A program made the translations under genes and the position numbers. A model generated the notes under the pieces. That model was not told the DNA's origin, did not search any database, and saw nothing but the letters and a program-made list of their open reading frames with translations. Below are positions 50,388 to 59,727 of a DNA stretch of 64,000 nucleotides, one piece after another. The stretch spans positions 1-64,000 of the forward strand of contig CALCIE010000076.1 of the NCBI GenBank assembly GCA_937907425.1, given 5' to 3'. The stretch is from ZC4RG42 sp003242425 (GTDB lineage Bacteria; Pseudomonadota; Gammaproteobacteria; Burkholderiales; SG8-39). Numbering within the stretch: position 1 is the stretch's first letter; every line of letters starts with the position of its first letter.

Positions 50388-51378
50388 TGTCTTCTCCCAG
50401 ATTGTTCTCCTTGGCCGACACGGCGAGGATCTTCTCGACGCGGATGGCGTGATGGCCGTTGAGCGTGCCGTACTTGCATTCGAAGATCGGCACGCCGTCG
50501 ACTTCCGCGACCACGTGTTCCGGCAACTCGATCGGTATCACGTCTCCGGGTTTCATGCTCAACAGGCTGCGGACGGTGGCCGGTATGTGGGTGAAGTTCA
50601 CCACCATCTCGACTTCGGCGATCTGCACCTGGCGCGACAGCATGCGCAGCCAGCGCCGGTCGGGCTCGTAGCTGTCGCCCTGGGTCTGCGAATACAGCAC
50701 CTCCCGGATCGGCTCGACGACCGAGTAGGGGATGCAGACGTGCAGGCTGCCGCCGGTCTGGCCGAGCTCGATCGAGAACGAGGTGGTGATGACGACTTCG
50801 CTGGGCGTGGCGATGTTGACGAACTGGGTGTGCATCTCGGAACGCACGTAATCCAGTTCCAGCGGATAGACCGGCGCCCACGCCTTCTTGTAATCCTCCA
50901 CCACGGCCGCGAGCGTGCGCTGGATGATGCGCTGTTCGGTCTGCGAGAAATCGCGCCCTTCCACGCGGGTGTGGAAGCGCCCGTCGCCGCCGAACATGTT
51001 GTCCACCACCGCGAACACCAGGCTGGGATCGAACACGATCAGGCAGGAGCCGCGCAGCGGCTTCAACTGCATGATGTTGATGTTCGACGGGATGACGAGA
51101 TTGCGCAGGAACTCGTTGTACTTCTGCACCTTCACCGGACCGACCGAAATCTCCGGATTGCGGCGCATGAGATTGAACAGGCCCAGCCGCAGCAGGCGCG
51201 CGAAACGCTCGTTGATGATCTCGAGCGTGGGCATGCGCCCGCGCACGATGCGTTCCTGCGTGGCGAGGTTGTAGGGACGCGGCCCGTCGGTGACCTCGAC
51301 CTCCTGCGGTTCGTCGACTTCGCCCGTCACGCCTTTCAGCAGGGCGTCGACTTCTTCCTGGGAGAGATACTCGGACAT
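50380..51378 (-). CDS. fliM: Flagellar motor switch protein FliM
   Basis: The 332-residue protein starts MSEYLSQEEVDALLKGVTGE, the CheY-P-binding motif of FliM. It has the middle domain and a C-terminal SpoA domain with IPIELPEHVVAEVDGVPIF. FliM sets rotation direction in the C-ring. It lies 18 bases after fliL. Confidence 0.97.
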   Translation of the reverse strand: MSEYLSQEEVDALLKGVTGEVDEPQEVEVTDGPRPYNLATQERIVRGRMPTLEIINERFARLLRLGLFNLMRRNPEISVGPVKVQKYNEFLRNLVIPSNINIMQLKPLRGSCLIVFDPSLVFAVVDNMFGGDGRFHTRVEGRDFSQTEQRIIQRTLAAVVEDYKKAWAPVYPLELDYVRSEMHTQFVNIATPSEVVITTSFSIELGQTGGSLHVCIPYSVVEPIREVLYSQTQGDSYEPDRRWLRMLSRQVQIAEVEMVVNFTHIPATVRSLLSMKPGDVIPIELPEHVVAEVDGVPIFECKYGTLNGHHAIRVEKILAVSAKENNLGEDNG

Positions 51379-51396
51379 GATCGACCGGGACTCGAC

Positions 51397-51864
51397 CTAC
51401 TGGATGATGAATTCGGAGAAATAGGCGCCCTTGATGTCCTTGGCCGCGGCGGGCTTGGTCATCGGCGCACGGACGGCGGCGAGGATCTCCTCGATCAGCT
51501 TCTGCTTGCCTTCCACCGTGGCGAGCTCCTTGCCGCTCTTGGCCGACAGCAGCAGCAGGATGTCGTTGCGGATGCGCGGCATGTGCTGTTTGACGGGCTC
51601 CAGCGCCTGCTCGTCGGCGCCTTCCAGCACCACGCCCAGACGCAGGAACTGAGCGCCGTACTCGTCCTCGCGCAGATTGACGACGAAGGGGTCGAGGGGC
51701 AGGAACACGGGCGCGCGCACCTCCGGAGCCGCAGCCTTGCCGGGCTTGGAATCGTTGCCCGCTTCGCTCGGAAGCGTGAGCAGGGCGATGACTGCGCCTG
51801 CGGCGACGAGAACGAGGATCAATGCCGTTGCGAACCAGAATTTCTTGCTCATGTTGCTGTGCAT
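51397..51864 (-). CDS. fliL: Flagellar basal-body-associated protein FliL
   Basis: The 155-residue protein has one N-terminal membrane helix (about 9-30) and a periplasmic domain with PLDPFVVNLREDEYGAQFLRLGVVLE and FSEFIIQ, typical of FliL, which supports the stator. Two start codons (51864 and 51852) are possible; neither has a clear Shine-Dalgarno. Confidence 0.93.
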   Translation of the reverse strand: MHSNMSKKFWFATALILVLVAAGAVIALLTLPSEAGNDSKPGKAAAPEVRAPVFLPLDPFVVNLREDEYGAQFLRLGVVLEGADEQALEPVKQHMPRIRNDILLLLSAKSGKELATVEGKQKLIEEILAAVRAPMTKPAAAKDIKGAYFSEFIIQ

Positions 51865-51947
51865 GCGTCTTGCCGGACCGCGGCACCGCGGCGGCGCAGG
51901 GTCATCGTTCCCCGTCCGTGACGTCGGCCGCTATGCCGATGGTGGAA

Positions 51948-51955
51948 TTATCGGC
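51948..51955 (-). promoter_or_regulatory. Sigma-28-like -10 element before fliL
   Basis: Minus-strand GCCGATAA matches the FliA -10 consensus exactly, 84 bases before fliL. The -35 region at the proper spacing (ATTGCCGG) does not match TAAAGTTT, so this may be chance. Confidence 0.25.
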
Positions 51956-52009
51956 AGCCATGCCGCCCGGCAATGAAAGAAATAGGGTGAGTAAAGGACG
52001 CCAATTCCT

Positions 52010-52963
52010 TCAGGCAAATGTGTCCACCAGACCCACGCGGACCGGGGCGGACGCGATCGCCGTCGCCTGCACGGCGGCAGTCGCCGTGTGATCGCCGCGC
52101 GCGGCGCGTTGCGGCTGTTCGGCCTCCTGCCGGTCGCGGGTCTGCGCGTGGATCTGCGCGTCGCCCAGGGCGATGCCGCTTTCGGCCAGCATGTCGCGCA
52201 GACGCGGCAACGCGTGCTCCAGCGCCTGGCGGGTATCGGCGTGCTGGGCGGTGAAGCTCAGGTTGGCGCGGTCGCCCGCCACATCGATGCGCACTTCGAT
52301 CGGCCCCAGCTCGGGCGGCGAGACGTGCAGGATCGCGCTCTGTTGTTCGGCGCGCACCAGGAACTGCACGGTCTGGCCGAATTCTCCCTGCCAGCGTTCG
52401 CTGCCCAGCGGCTGTTGCAGCGTGTACTGGACCGGCGCGTGCAGCGGCTGCGCCCGCGCCGCTTGCGGCGCCGCAGGCGTGGCCGCGATCGGGTTCAAAC
52501 CGGCTTCGCCGGGTTTGGTCGCGACCGGCTCGGTAGAGGATGCGCTCAGGGTGGCGTCCGCCCGTTCCTCGGCCGCCACGGCGTCAAACGGGACGGCCGG
52601 CGCATCGGACGCTGCCGCTTCCGGCAGCACATTGCGTCCGGCCGGCTGCGGTGCGCCGACGACGGCCGTCGCGGCGTTTGCGGCGCTTTCATCCACGGCG
52701 GCCGGAGGCGAAGCCAGCGCGACAGGCAGCAGCGGGAGGGAAGAGAGCGGCTCAGCAATCGCCTGCGTGTCCGCTTCGGTCTCCGCCAGTGCGTCGCGCT
52801 CCGTTTCAGGCAGCCAAGCCGGCGATTCCGTCCGGATGCGCTCGTCCAGCAGCTCGGCAAAGGCGGCCGCGAAAGCTTCCGGGTTGTCTTCGGCCGGCGC
52901 GGAGGCGGGGGCGTCGGGCGCCGCCGCACTCATCGCGGCCGGGAGAATGGGCAGGGTCGTCAT
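52010..52963 (-). CDS. fliK: Flagellar hook-length control protein FliK
   Basis: The 317-residue protein has an Ala/Pro/Glu-rich, low-complexity N-terminal two thirds. The C-terminal Flg_hook domain has FLVRAEQQSAILHVSPPELGPIEVRI and LRDMLAESGIALGDAQIH, the usual FliK layout. FliK measures hook length and triggers the export switch with FlhB. ATG at 52963 overlaps the region just after the fliJ stop. Confidence 0.9.
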   Translation of the reverse strand: MTTLPILPAAMSAAAPDAPASAPAEDNPEAFAAAFAELLDERIRTESPAWLPETERDALAETEADTQAIAEPLSSLPLLPVALASPPAAVDESAANAATAVVGAPQPAGRNVLPEAAASDAPAVPFDAVAAEERADATLSASSTEPVATKPGEAGLNPIAATPAAPQAARAQPLHAPVQYTLQQPLGSERWQGEFGQTVQFLVRAEQQSAILHVSPPELGPIEVRIDVAGDRANLSFTAQHADTRQALEHALPRLRDMLAESGIALGDAQIHAQTRDRQEAEQPQRAARGDHTATAAVQATAIASAPVRVGLVDTFA

Positions 52964-52968
52964 GCTTC

Positions 52969-53418
52969 TCAAATCCGGCGCGGCGCCGCGGCGGCCAGCC
53001 GCGCGGCGTATTCATCCGTCTGTTTCTGCTCGGCGCGCAGCGCATGCGTGCGCGCGGCCTCGGCACGGCGTTCGAGCAACACTTCGTAGGAGCGCGCGCG
53101 GCGTTCGGCTTCCTGCCAGTCGGCGCGGCCGCGCATCACGGCCGCCTGCCGGTGCGCCACGTCCGCGCGCTGCTGCGCGATCGCCTCGTCGAGCTTGGCC
53201 AGGAAATTGCGGAAGTTCGCCAGCTCCAGCGCCGACACGCCTTTGCGTGTGGCCGCTTCGAGCTTGGCGCGATATTCGTCGCGGTAGCGTTGCAACAGGC
53301 CGAGCCGGGATTCGCTTTCCCGGCAGGCGCTGATCAGTTCGGACAGACGCTGCAGCGCCTCGCGCGTCGCCTGTTCGGCGCGTTCCTGCAAGGTTTGCAT
53401 GGGGTCGTGACGGACCAC
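52969..53418 (-). CDS. fliJ: Flagellar export chaperone/escort FliJ
   Basis: The 149-residue protein is almost wholly helical and charged, a predicted coiled coil (LQERAEQATREALQRLSEL, YRDEYRAKLEAA). That and its place directly after fliI identify FliJ, the stalk-like partner of the FliI ATPase. The GTG start has GAGGA seven bases upstream. Confidence 0.9.
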   Translation of the reverse strand: MVRHDPMQTLQERAEQATREALQRLSELISACRESESRLGLLQRYRDEYRAKLEAATRKGVSALELANFRNFLAKLDEAIAQQRADVAHRQAAVMRGRADWQEAERRARSYEVLLERRAEAARTHALRAEQKQTDEYAARLAAAAPRRI

Positions 53419-53537
53419 GCTTCATTCCTCCGTATCGGACCGCCGGCGCTGGCCGGGGCCCATGGCCCATACGATACGGGGCGGCGGCACGGCCCCATCC
53501 GCGGGAATCGGGCCGATTCCTGCCGCAATTCGGCCGT

Positions 53538-54950
53538 TCAAGCGGCTTGGGCCGGCATGGCGAACAGAGCAGCCAGCGCCTGCTGGCTGTCCGCCAGGGT
53601 GGCGCGCTCGTACATGGACTGCTGCAGGAAGGCTTCCATGCGCGGGTAGAGCGCCAGGGCCCGGTCGAGCACCGGGTCGCTGCCCGCCACATAGGCGCCG
53701 ACGTTGATGAGGTCGCGGTTGCGCTGGTAGCGCGAATAGAGCGACTTGAACTCGCGCACCATCTGCATGCGTTCCTCGGAAGTGAGCGAATGCATCACCC
53801 GGCTGATGGAGGCTTCGATGTCGATCGCCGGGTAGTGGCCCTGGTCGGCGAGACTGCGCGACAGCACGATGTGGCCGTCGAGGATGGCGCGCGCGCTGTC
53901 GGCGATGGGGTCCTGCAGATCGTCGCCCTCGGTCAGCACGGTATAGAAGGCCGTGATCGAGCCGCGCCCGGCGGCGCCGTTGCCGGCGCGTTCCACCAGC
54001 TGCGGCAGTTTCGCGAACACCGAGGGCGGATAGCCCTTGGTCGCCGGCGGCTCGCCGATCGCGAGCGCGATTTCGCGCTGCGCCATGGCGTAACGGGTGA
54101 GCGAATCCATGATCAGCAGCACGTGCTTGCCCTGATCGCGGAAGTATTCGGCGATGGAGGTGGCGTAGGCCGCGCCCTGCAGCCGCGACAGCGGCGGCGT
54201 GTCGGCCGGGGCGGCCACCACGACCGAGCGCGCCAGCCCTTCGGCGCCCAGGATTTCCTCGATGAACTCCTTCACTTCGCGGCCGCGCTCGCCGATCAGC
54301 CCGACCACGATGATGTCCGCGCTGGTGTAGCGGGCCATCATGCCGAGCAGCACGCTCTTGCCGACGCCCGAGCCGGCGAACAGCCCCATGCGCTGGCCGC
54401 GCCCCACTGTGATGAGCGCGTTGATCGCGCGCACGCCGACGTCGAGCGTGTGGGTGATGGGCTCGCGGTCGATGGGGTTTACGGGGCGGCTGTGCAGCGG
54501 AATGCGGTCGGCCGCCTCGAGCGGCCCGCGATTGTCGAGCGGGCGTCCGGCGCAATCCACCACCCGTCCGAGCAGTTCCGGTCCGACGGGCATGAGCTTG
54601 GTGCGGTCGCCGGCGCGCCGCCAGGGGTGGCGCGGCCGGCCGAAGGCGGGCGGCGGCGGTTTGATTTCCAGCGGGCTGACCAGCGCGCCCGGCGTGAGGC
54701 CGTAGGGATCGGTGGAAGGCATCAGGAACAGCCGGTCGCCGGCGAAGCCGACCACCTCGGCCTCGACCTGATAGCCGCCGTCCTGCGTCACCACGCAGGT
54801 GCTGCCGAGCGGCAGCTTCAGCCCCACCGCTTCCATCACCAGTCCGGCGATGCGTGTCAGGCGGCCGTAGGGCTGCAGCGGACTGGCCGTGGCGGCGAAG
54901 GCCCGGCAGTCCTGGAGGTAGCGATGCAAGGCGGCGCGGGCGTCGGTCAC
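53538..54950 (-). CDS. fliI: Flagellum-specific ATP synthase FliI
   Basis: The 470-residue ATPase has Walker A AGSGVGKS (about 192-199), Walker B HVLLIMDSLTRYAMAQREIA, and ends with the C-terminal helical domain. It powers unfolding and docking of flagellar export substrates. The start is GTG, overlapping the fliH stop by four bases (GTGA). Confidence 0.96.
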   Translation of the reverse strand: MTDARAALHRYLQDCRAFAATASPLQPYGRLTRIAGLVMEAVGLKLPLGSTCVVTQDGGYQVEAEVVGFAGDRLFLMPSTDPYGLTPGALVSPLEIKPPPPAFGRPRHPWRRAGDRTKLMPVGPELLGRVVDCAGRPLDNRGPLEAADRIPLHSRPVNPIDREPITHTLDVGVRAINALITVGRGQRMGLFAGSGVGKSVLLGMMARYTSADIIVVGLIGERGREVKEFIEEILGAEGLARSVVVAAPADTPPLSRLQGAAYATSIAEYFRDQGKHVLLIMDSLTRYAMAQREIALAIGEPPATKGYPPSVFAKLPQLVERAGNGAAGRGSITAFYTVLTEGDDLQDPIADSARAILDGHIVLSRSLADQGHYPAIDIEASISRVMHSLTSEERMQMVREFKSLYSRYQRNRDLINVGAYVAGSDPVLDRALALYPRMEAFLQQSMYERATLADSQQALAALFAMPAQAA

Positions 54951-55591
54951 GGCAGATCCAGCCAGCTATGGTCCACGCCGAGCGTGGCGACCAGGCGTTT
55001 CCAGCGCGTTGCGAGCGTCGCATCCACTTCGCATACCGGCGACACGATCCGGCAGCCGCCGGGTTCGATGCGATGGTCCTCGACCAGCCGTACGGCGTTG
55101 GCCTGCAGCTCGTCGCCGGCGTGCGCGCGCACCAGGTCGATGTCGGCGGGGTTCATCAGCAGCTGCACGCCGGCGCTGCCGTGCGGCAGACAGCCGAGCG
55201 CTTCGCGCACCACGGCAAGCAGCGTCTCGCGCCGGACCTTCAGTTCTGTGCGCACCATCTGGCGGGCGAGCTCGAGCGCGAGATCCAGCACTTCGCCGGC
55301 GAATTGCTCCGCTTCCTGGCCGACCAGGTGTTCGGCCTGCGCGACGGCGCGGGCGAGCCGCGCCACTTCCTGCGCGGCTTGCGCGCGACCTTCGCGCAAG
55401 CCGTCGGCATAGCCCGCTTCGCGCGCCTCGGCGCGCAGACGCTCCAGCTCCGCTTCCATCGAGGAGGGCACTTCCTTCTTCGGCTGCGCTTGGGCGCCGC
55501 GGTCGTCGTTTTTCGGCGCGTCCTCGAGCGAATCCGGCTGCCAGCGCCGGTAGACGGACGATTCTTCCTTGGGAATGAACATGCTCGACAT
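54947..55591 (-). CDS. fliH: Flagellar assembly protein FliH
   Basis: The 214-residue protein has an N-terminal segment with conserved Trp (VYRRWQ), a helical middle with GxxxG-like repeats (AGYADGLREGRAQ) and a C-terminal FliI-binding domain (VRLVEDHRIEPGGCRIVS). This is the FliH pattern. It regulates FliI and links it to FliN. An ATG three codons later is an alternative start. Confidence 0.93.
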   Translation of the reverse strand: MSSMFIPKEESSVYRRWQPDSLEDAPKNDDRGAQAQPKKEVPSSMEAELERLRAEAREAGYADGLREGRAQAAQEVARLARAVAQAEHLVGQEAEQFAGEVLDLALELARQMVRTELKVRRETLLAVVREALGCLPHGSAGVQLLMNPADIDLVRAHAGDELQANAVRLVEDHRIEPGGCRIVSPVCEVDATLATRWKRLVATLGVDHSWLDLP

Positions 55592-55607
55592 CCGCTAAAG
55601 CGCCGTG

Positions 55608-56606
55608 TCAGACGACATAGCTTTCCTCGCCCTTGCCGCTGAGGACGATCTGTCCCTCCTCGACCAGGCGCCGGACGATCTTGAGGATTTCCTTCTGCTC
55701 GGCTTCCACTTCCGACACGCGCACCGGCCCCTTGGCTTCCAGGTCCTCCTTGAGCAGCTCGGCGGCGCGCTGCGACATGTTGCGGAAGATCTTCTCGCGC
55801 AGCTGCGCGCTCGTGCCCTTGAGCGCGATGACGAGCGAGTCGGACTGCACTTCCCGCAGCAGGAGCTGGATGCCACGGTCGTCGATGTCGATGATGTTTT
55901 CGAACACGAACATCTCATCGACGATCTGCTGGGCGAGTTCGGGATCGTGCTCCTTGATCGAGTCGATGATCGCGGTGTCGACCGAGCCGGCCAGATAGTT
56001 GAGGATCTCGGCCGCGGTGCGGGCGCCGCCCAGGGCGCTCTTCTTGAGGTTGGCGTTGCCCGAGAGCACCCGGCTCAGCACTTCGTTCAGTTCTTTCAGC
56101 GCGGCGGGCTGGATGCCGTCGAGCGTGGCCACGCGCAGCATCACGTCGGCGCGCAGGCGCTCGTTGAAGTACTTGAGAATCTCCGCCGCCTGGTCGCGTT
56201 CCAGGTGCACCAGGATGGAAGCGATGATCTGCGGGTGCTCGTTCTTGATGAGCTCCGCAACCGTGCCGGCTTCCATCCATTTCAGCCCCTCGATGCCGCT
56301 GGTGTCGCTGCCCTGCAGGATGCGGTCGAGCAGGTGATTGGCGCGGTCCTCGCCGAGGGCGCGGGTGAGCACCGCGCGGATGTATTCGTTCGAGTCCATG
56401 CCGAGCGAGGTCTGCACGGCCGTGTCGGCGTGGAACGCGTCGAGCACTTCCTCGATCATTTCGCGCTTGACGTTCTTCAGCTTCGCCATCGCGGCGGTGA
56501 GCTTCTGAACCTCCTTGGGACCGAGGAACTTGAAGACTTCGGCGGCCTCCTGTTCGCCGAGCGCGAGCAGCAGGATGGCCGCGCGGTTGACACCGTCCTC
56601 ATTCAT
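55608..56606 (-). CDS. fliG: Flagellar motor switch protein FliG
   Basis: The 332-residue protein has the three FliG domains. The N-terminal one begins GVNRAAILLLALGEQEAAEVFKFL, the middle has EHPQIIASILVHLERDQAAEIL, and the C-terminal one carries the torque helix segment with RGIQLLLREVQSDSLVIALKG. It overlaps fliF by 8 bases. Confidence 0.97.
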   Translation of the reverse strand: MNEDGVNRAAILLLALGEQEAAEVFKFLGPKEVQKLTAAMAKLKNVKREMIEEVLDAFHADTAVQTSLGMDSNEYIRAVLTRALGEDRANHLLDRILQGSDTSGIEGLKWMEAGTVAELIKNEHPQIIASILVHLERDQAAEILKYFNERLRADVMLRVATLDGIQPAALKELNEVLSRVLSGNANLKKSALGGARTAAEILNYLAGSVDTAIIDSIKEHDPELAQQIVDEMFVFENIIDIDDRGIQLLLREVQSDSLVIALKGTSAQLREKIFRNMSQRAAELLKEDLEAKGPVRVSEVEAEQKEILKIVRRLVEEGQIVLSGKGEESYVV

Positions 56607-58305
56607 TTTGGGTCACCCAGTTGCGGACCACGCTGGCCACCATCTTGGGATCTTTACGGGCCATGTTGCGCGTGGCTTCCAGACGATCCTCGTAATCGTA
56701 GTCGGCCACGGCGAGAGCGGGCGCCTTGGCCGGCCGTGCGTCGGGCAGCGCTTCATGCACCGGCTCGGGCCGGCTCGCCCGGCGCAGCAGCGGCCGCACG
56801 AAGCCGAACAGCACGATCAGCGCGATGGCGCCGATGAGCAGGTTCTTGCCGATGTCCTTCGCCAGCTCGATGAACTGCGGCTGTTTCCAGTACGGCGGCT
56901 CCTTGTCCGGTGCGGACGCGGGCGTGTCGGGCACGGTGAAGGGCACGTTGGCCACATTGAGCGAGTCGCCCCGCGAGGCGTTGTAGCCCATCGCTTCGCG
57001 TACCAGCGCTTCGATCTTCGCCAGCTCGTCGGCGGCGAGCGGCTCGAAGCGCACCGCCGGCACGGCCTCCGCTTCGGCAGAATCGGCGTTGGCCGCGGCC
57101 GCCTGATCGACCACGCGCCGGTAGTTCACCACCACCGCCGCCGACAGGCGCTTGATGCTGCCGGTCGGGGTGCGGGTATGGCGCACGGTGCGGTCGACCT
57201 CGTAATTGGTGACCGACTCGCGGTGCGTGCTGACGTTGGCCTGCGCTTCGGCCTGCGTCTCGGGCGGATTGGTGATCGGCGCGGTCGCGGCCGGCGCCGG
57301 CTGGTTGCTCAGCGCGCCCGGCACGCCGCCCGCGGCCGCCGTCTGCTGCGGCTGCTGTTGCGGCCCTGTGACGGACTCCTGCGTCTGCTGACTGCGAATC
57401 GCGGCTTCGCCCGGGTTCTGGTTGGGCCGGTAGATTTCGTCCGTCGCTTCCGATTCGCTGAAGTCGATGTCGGCCGTGACCTGCGCACGCACGTTCCCGG
57501 GGCCGACGACGGGCTCCAGGATGTCGACGATGCGCTTGATGTAGCTCGCCTCGAGCTGATGGCGATAGGCGAGCTGTTGCTCGTCGAGCTCGCCGTAGGA
57601 TTTGCGGTTGAGGTCGGCCGACAGCAGGTTGCCGTGCTGGTCGATCACGCTCACGGCCGTGACCGGCAGGTCCGGCACGCTGGACGACACCAGATGGGTG
57701 ATGCCGGCGATCTGTTCGCGGCTGAGCGTGCGCCCCGGGTAGAGGGTCAGCAGCACCGAGGCGCTCGGTTTCTGCTGTTCGCGCAGGAAGACCGAGGGCT
57801 TGGGAATGGCCAGGTGCACGCGTGCGCTTTCGACTGCGGACAGCGATTGCACCGAGCGCGACAGCTCGCCTTCCAGCGCCCGCTGGTAATTCACCTGTTC
57901 CTGGAACTGGGTGAGGCCGAACTTCTGGTTCTCCAGCAGTTCGAAGCCGACCACGCCGCCGCGCGGCAGGCCCTGCGAGGCGAGCCTGAGGCGCACGTCG
58001 TGCACCTTGTCGCTCGGCACGTAGATGATTCCGCCGCCTTCGGAAAACTTGTAGGGCACGTTCATCTGCTGCAGCGCCTGCACCACGGCGCCGGCGTCGC
58101 GGTCCGCGAGGTTGGAGAACAGCACCCGGTAGTCCGGGGTCCGGCTCCACAACAGCAGACCGACGATGACGGCGATCAGTCCGGCCACGCCGGCGAGCAG
58201 CGCGAACAGCCGTTGCGGCGACAGGGTGCGCAAGCTCTGCAAAGCGCCGCCGAGCTGCGGCGGCTGGGAAGCGTGTTGGGCGACGACAGTTCCTGGTTCG
58301 GCCAT
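56599..58305 (-). CDS. fliF: Flagellar MS-ring protein FliF
   Basis: The 568-residue protein has two membrane helices (about 30-50 and near 475-495) enclosing a large periplasmic region. That region has LASQGLPRGGVVGFELLE and YQRALEGELSRSVQSLSAVESARVHLAIP. The C-terminal FliG-binding tail contains RKDPKMVASVVRNWV. ATG at 58305 was chosen over an upstream TTG. fliF starts the long operon and is divergent from fliE. Confidence 0.96.
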   Translation of the reverse strand: MAEPGTVVAQHASQPPQLGGALQSLRTLSPQRLFALLAGVAGLIAVIVGLLLWSRTPDYRVLFSNLADRDAGAVVQALQQMNVPYKFSEGGGIIYVPSDKVHDVRLRLASQGLPRGGVVGFELLENQKFGLTQFQEQVNYQRALEGELSRSVQSLSAVESARVHLAIPKPSVFLREQQKPSASVLLTLYPGRTLSREQIAGITHLVSSSVPDLPVTAVSVIDQHGNLLSADLNRKSYGELDEQQLAYRHQLEASYIKRIVDILEPVVGPGNVRAQVTADIDFSESEATDEIYRPNQNPGEAAIRSQQTQESVTGPQQQPQQTAAAGGVPGALSNQPAPAATAPITNPPETQAEAQANVSTHRESVTNYEVDRTVRHTRTPTGSIKRLSAAVVVNYRRVVDQAAAANADSAEAEAVPAVRFEPLAADELAKIEALVREAMGYNASRGDSLNVANVPFTVPDTPASAPDKEPPYWKQPQFIELAKDIGKNLLIGAIALIVLFGFVRPLLRRASRPEPVHEALPDARPAKAPALAVADYDYEDRLEATRNMARKDPKMVASVVRNWVTQNE

Positions 58306-58477
58306 ATTCAAAGACGCATGCGTGGCGGGGCGCGAGCGGCCCCTGGGCTCGCGCCGATTATGGGCGCCCCCGGGGCGCGGCCAATGCGCGAATAGCCGCC
58401 CCTTTCGGCTGCAATTCCCCGCTCGACTTTGACGAAGCCGCTGCTAGTCTGCGCAGGCATCGAAAAGGAGACAGGGC

Positions 58478-58786
58478 ATGGCAGATTGGGAAACCAGGAT
58501 CTCGAGCATCAACCCGGGCGCCTACCTGCAGCAGCCGGAACGGGCCGCGCCGGGGCCGGCCAGGGCCGATTTCGCCGAGGTGTTCAAGGCCGCGCTCGAC
58601 CGCGTCAATGCGAGCCAGCAGGAAGCGACCGCGCTCGCCAACGCCTACGCCATGAACGATCCCAACGTCAGCCTGGAGGAGACCATGATCGCGGCCTCGA
58701 AGGCGAACATCAGCTTCCAGGCGCTGGTGCAGGTGCGCAACAAGCTGGTTTCGGCGTACCACGACATCATGAACATGCAGATCTGA
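58478..58786 (+). CDS. fliE: Flagellar hook-basal body complex protein FliE
   Basis: The 102-residue protein has the family pattern: FAEVFKAALDRVNASQQEA in the middle and LEETMIAASKANISFQALVQVRNKLVSAYHDIMNM at the end. FliE joins the MS ring to the rod. AAAGGAG precedes the ATG, and the gene stands divergent from fliF across 172 bases. Confidence 0.96.
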   Translation: MADWETRISSINPGAYLQQPERAAPGPARADFAEVFKAALDRVNASQQEATALANAYAMNDPNVSLEETMIAASKANISFQALVQVRNKLVSAYHDIMNMQI

Positions 58787-58807
58787 GCGCCGCGCACCGC
58801 CGTACGC

Positions 58808-58834
58808 TCAAGTTCGGCGGCGCACGGCCGATAA
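58808..58834 (+). promoter_or_regulatory. Sigma-28 (FliA) promoter of the HDOD gene
   Basis: TCAAGTTC (58808-58815), 11 bases, then GCCGATAA (58827-58834) match the FliA consensus TAAAGTTT-N11-GCCGATAA with two mismatches in the -35 half and a perfect -10. It lies 31 bases before the HDOD gene, which therefore is probably a late (class 3) motility gene. Confidence 0.75.
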
Positions 58835-58865
58835 ATTCTCCGATCCGCCCGTAAAGGACCGCGAC

Positions 58866-59720
58866 ATGAACGACGCCGTGCCAGCCGTCGAAGGGATCGA
58901 CAGCGAGGTCGACCGCCTCGTCCGGCAGATCCGGATCCCGCCCTGTCCGTCCATCCTGACGCGCATCGTGCGCGAGATGCATTCCCCCGAACCCGACCTC
59001 AACAAGGTGTCGCAATGGGTGGCGGCCGACGTCGGGCTCGCCGCGGCGATGCTCAAGACGGTCAATTCGCCGCTCTACGGCCTGCGCTACAAGGCGACGT
59101 CGGTCATGCAGGCCTTGATCCTGCTCGGGCTGCACAATGTCGCGCAGCTCATCACCGGCCTGCTGTTGCGCCAGGCCTTCGCCGTGGCCAAGAGCCCGTC
59201 CATGGACCATTTCTGGGCGCATTCCGCGGGCATGGCGGCGGCCTGCATGCTGGTGGCGCGCGAACTGAAGATCTGCGATCCCAATCAGGCCTACACCTTC
59301 GGCCTGTTCCGCGACGCCGGCATGGCGGCCATGCGGGACAAGCATGCCTCCTACGAGGACATCCTCACCGGCGAGGCTTTCGACGGCAGCGCGCCGATCA
59401 CCGCCGTCGAAATGGCGCGTTACGGCGTGACCCATGCGCACGTCGGCGCCTACTTCGGCACCAGCTGGCACCTGAACGAGAGCGTCTGGAAAGCCATCCT
59501 CCTGCATCACGACTACGACAAGTGGCCGGGCCGTGCCCGCGAGCTCGCGGTGCGCACGGCGGCGATGGGTCTGGTCGCGGAAGAGGTTTACGCGCGTCAC
59601 GAGCGCGACGTGTCCTGCCCGGAATGGCCGTTGGGCGGCGGCACGGCTTTGAGCGTGCTCGATCTCGACGAGAACGGCGTGGAGAACCTGCGCGAGGAGC
59701 TCGGCCGCGCGCTGAGCTGA
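58866..59720 (+). CDS. HDOD-domain signalling protein
   Basis: The 284-residue protein is a single HDOD domain: IPPCPSILTRIVREMHSPEPDL at the start, VAADVGLAAAMLKTVNSPLYG, and FWAHSAGMAAACMLVARE near residue 117. HDOD proteins are HD-like but lack the metal ligands; they act in signalling, chemotaxis and motility control. The sigma-28 promoter places it in the flagellar regulon. It faces ycgR. Confidence 0.85.
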   Translation: MNDAVPAVEGIDSEVDRLVRQIRIPPCPSILTRIVREMHSPEPDLNKVSQWVAADVGLAAAMLKTVNSPLYGLRYKATSVMQALILLGLHNVAQLITGLLLRQAFAVAKSPSMDHFWAHSAGMAAACMLVARELKICDPNQAYTFGLFRDAGMAAMRDKHASYEDILTGEAFDGSAPITAVEMARYGVTHAHVGAYFGTSWHLNESVWKAILLHHDYDKWPGRARELAVRTAAMGLVAEEVYARHERDVSCPEWPLGGGTALSVLDLDENGVENLREELGRALS

Positions 59721-59727
59721 GGGCGCT

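Noticed and set aside
51901..52009. Sigma-54 promoter between fliK and fliL
   Set aside because: A TTGGC element is present on the minus strand, but no GC lies at the required 10-base distance.
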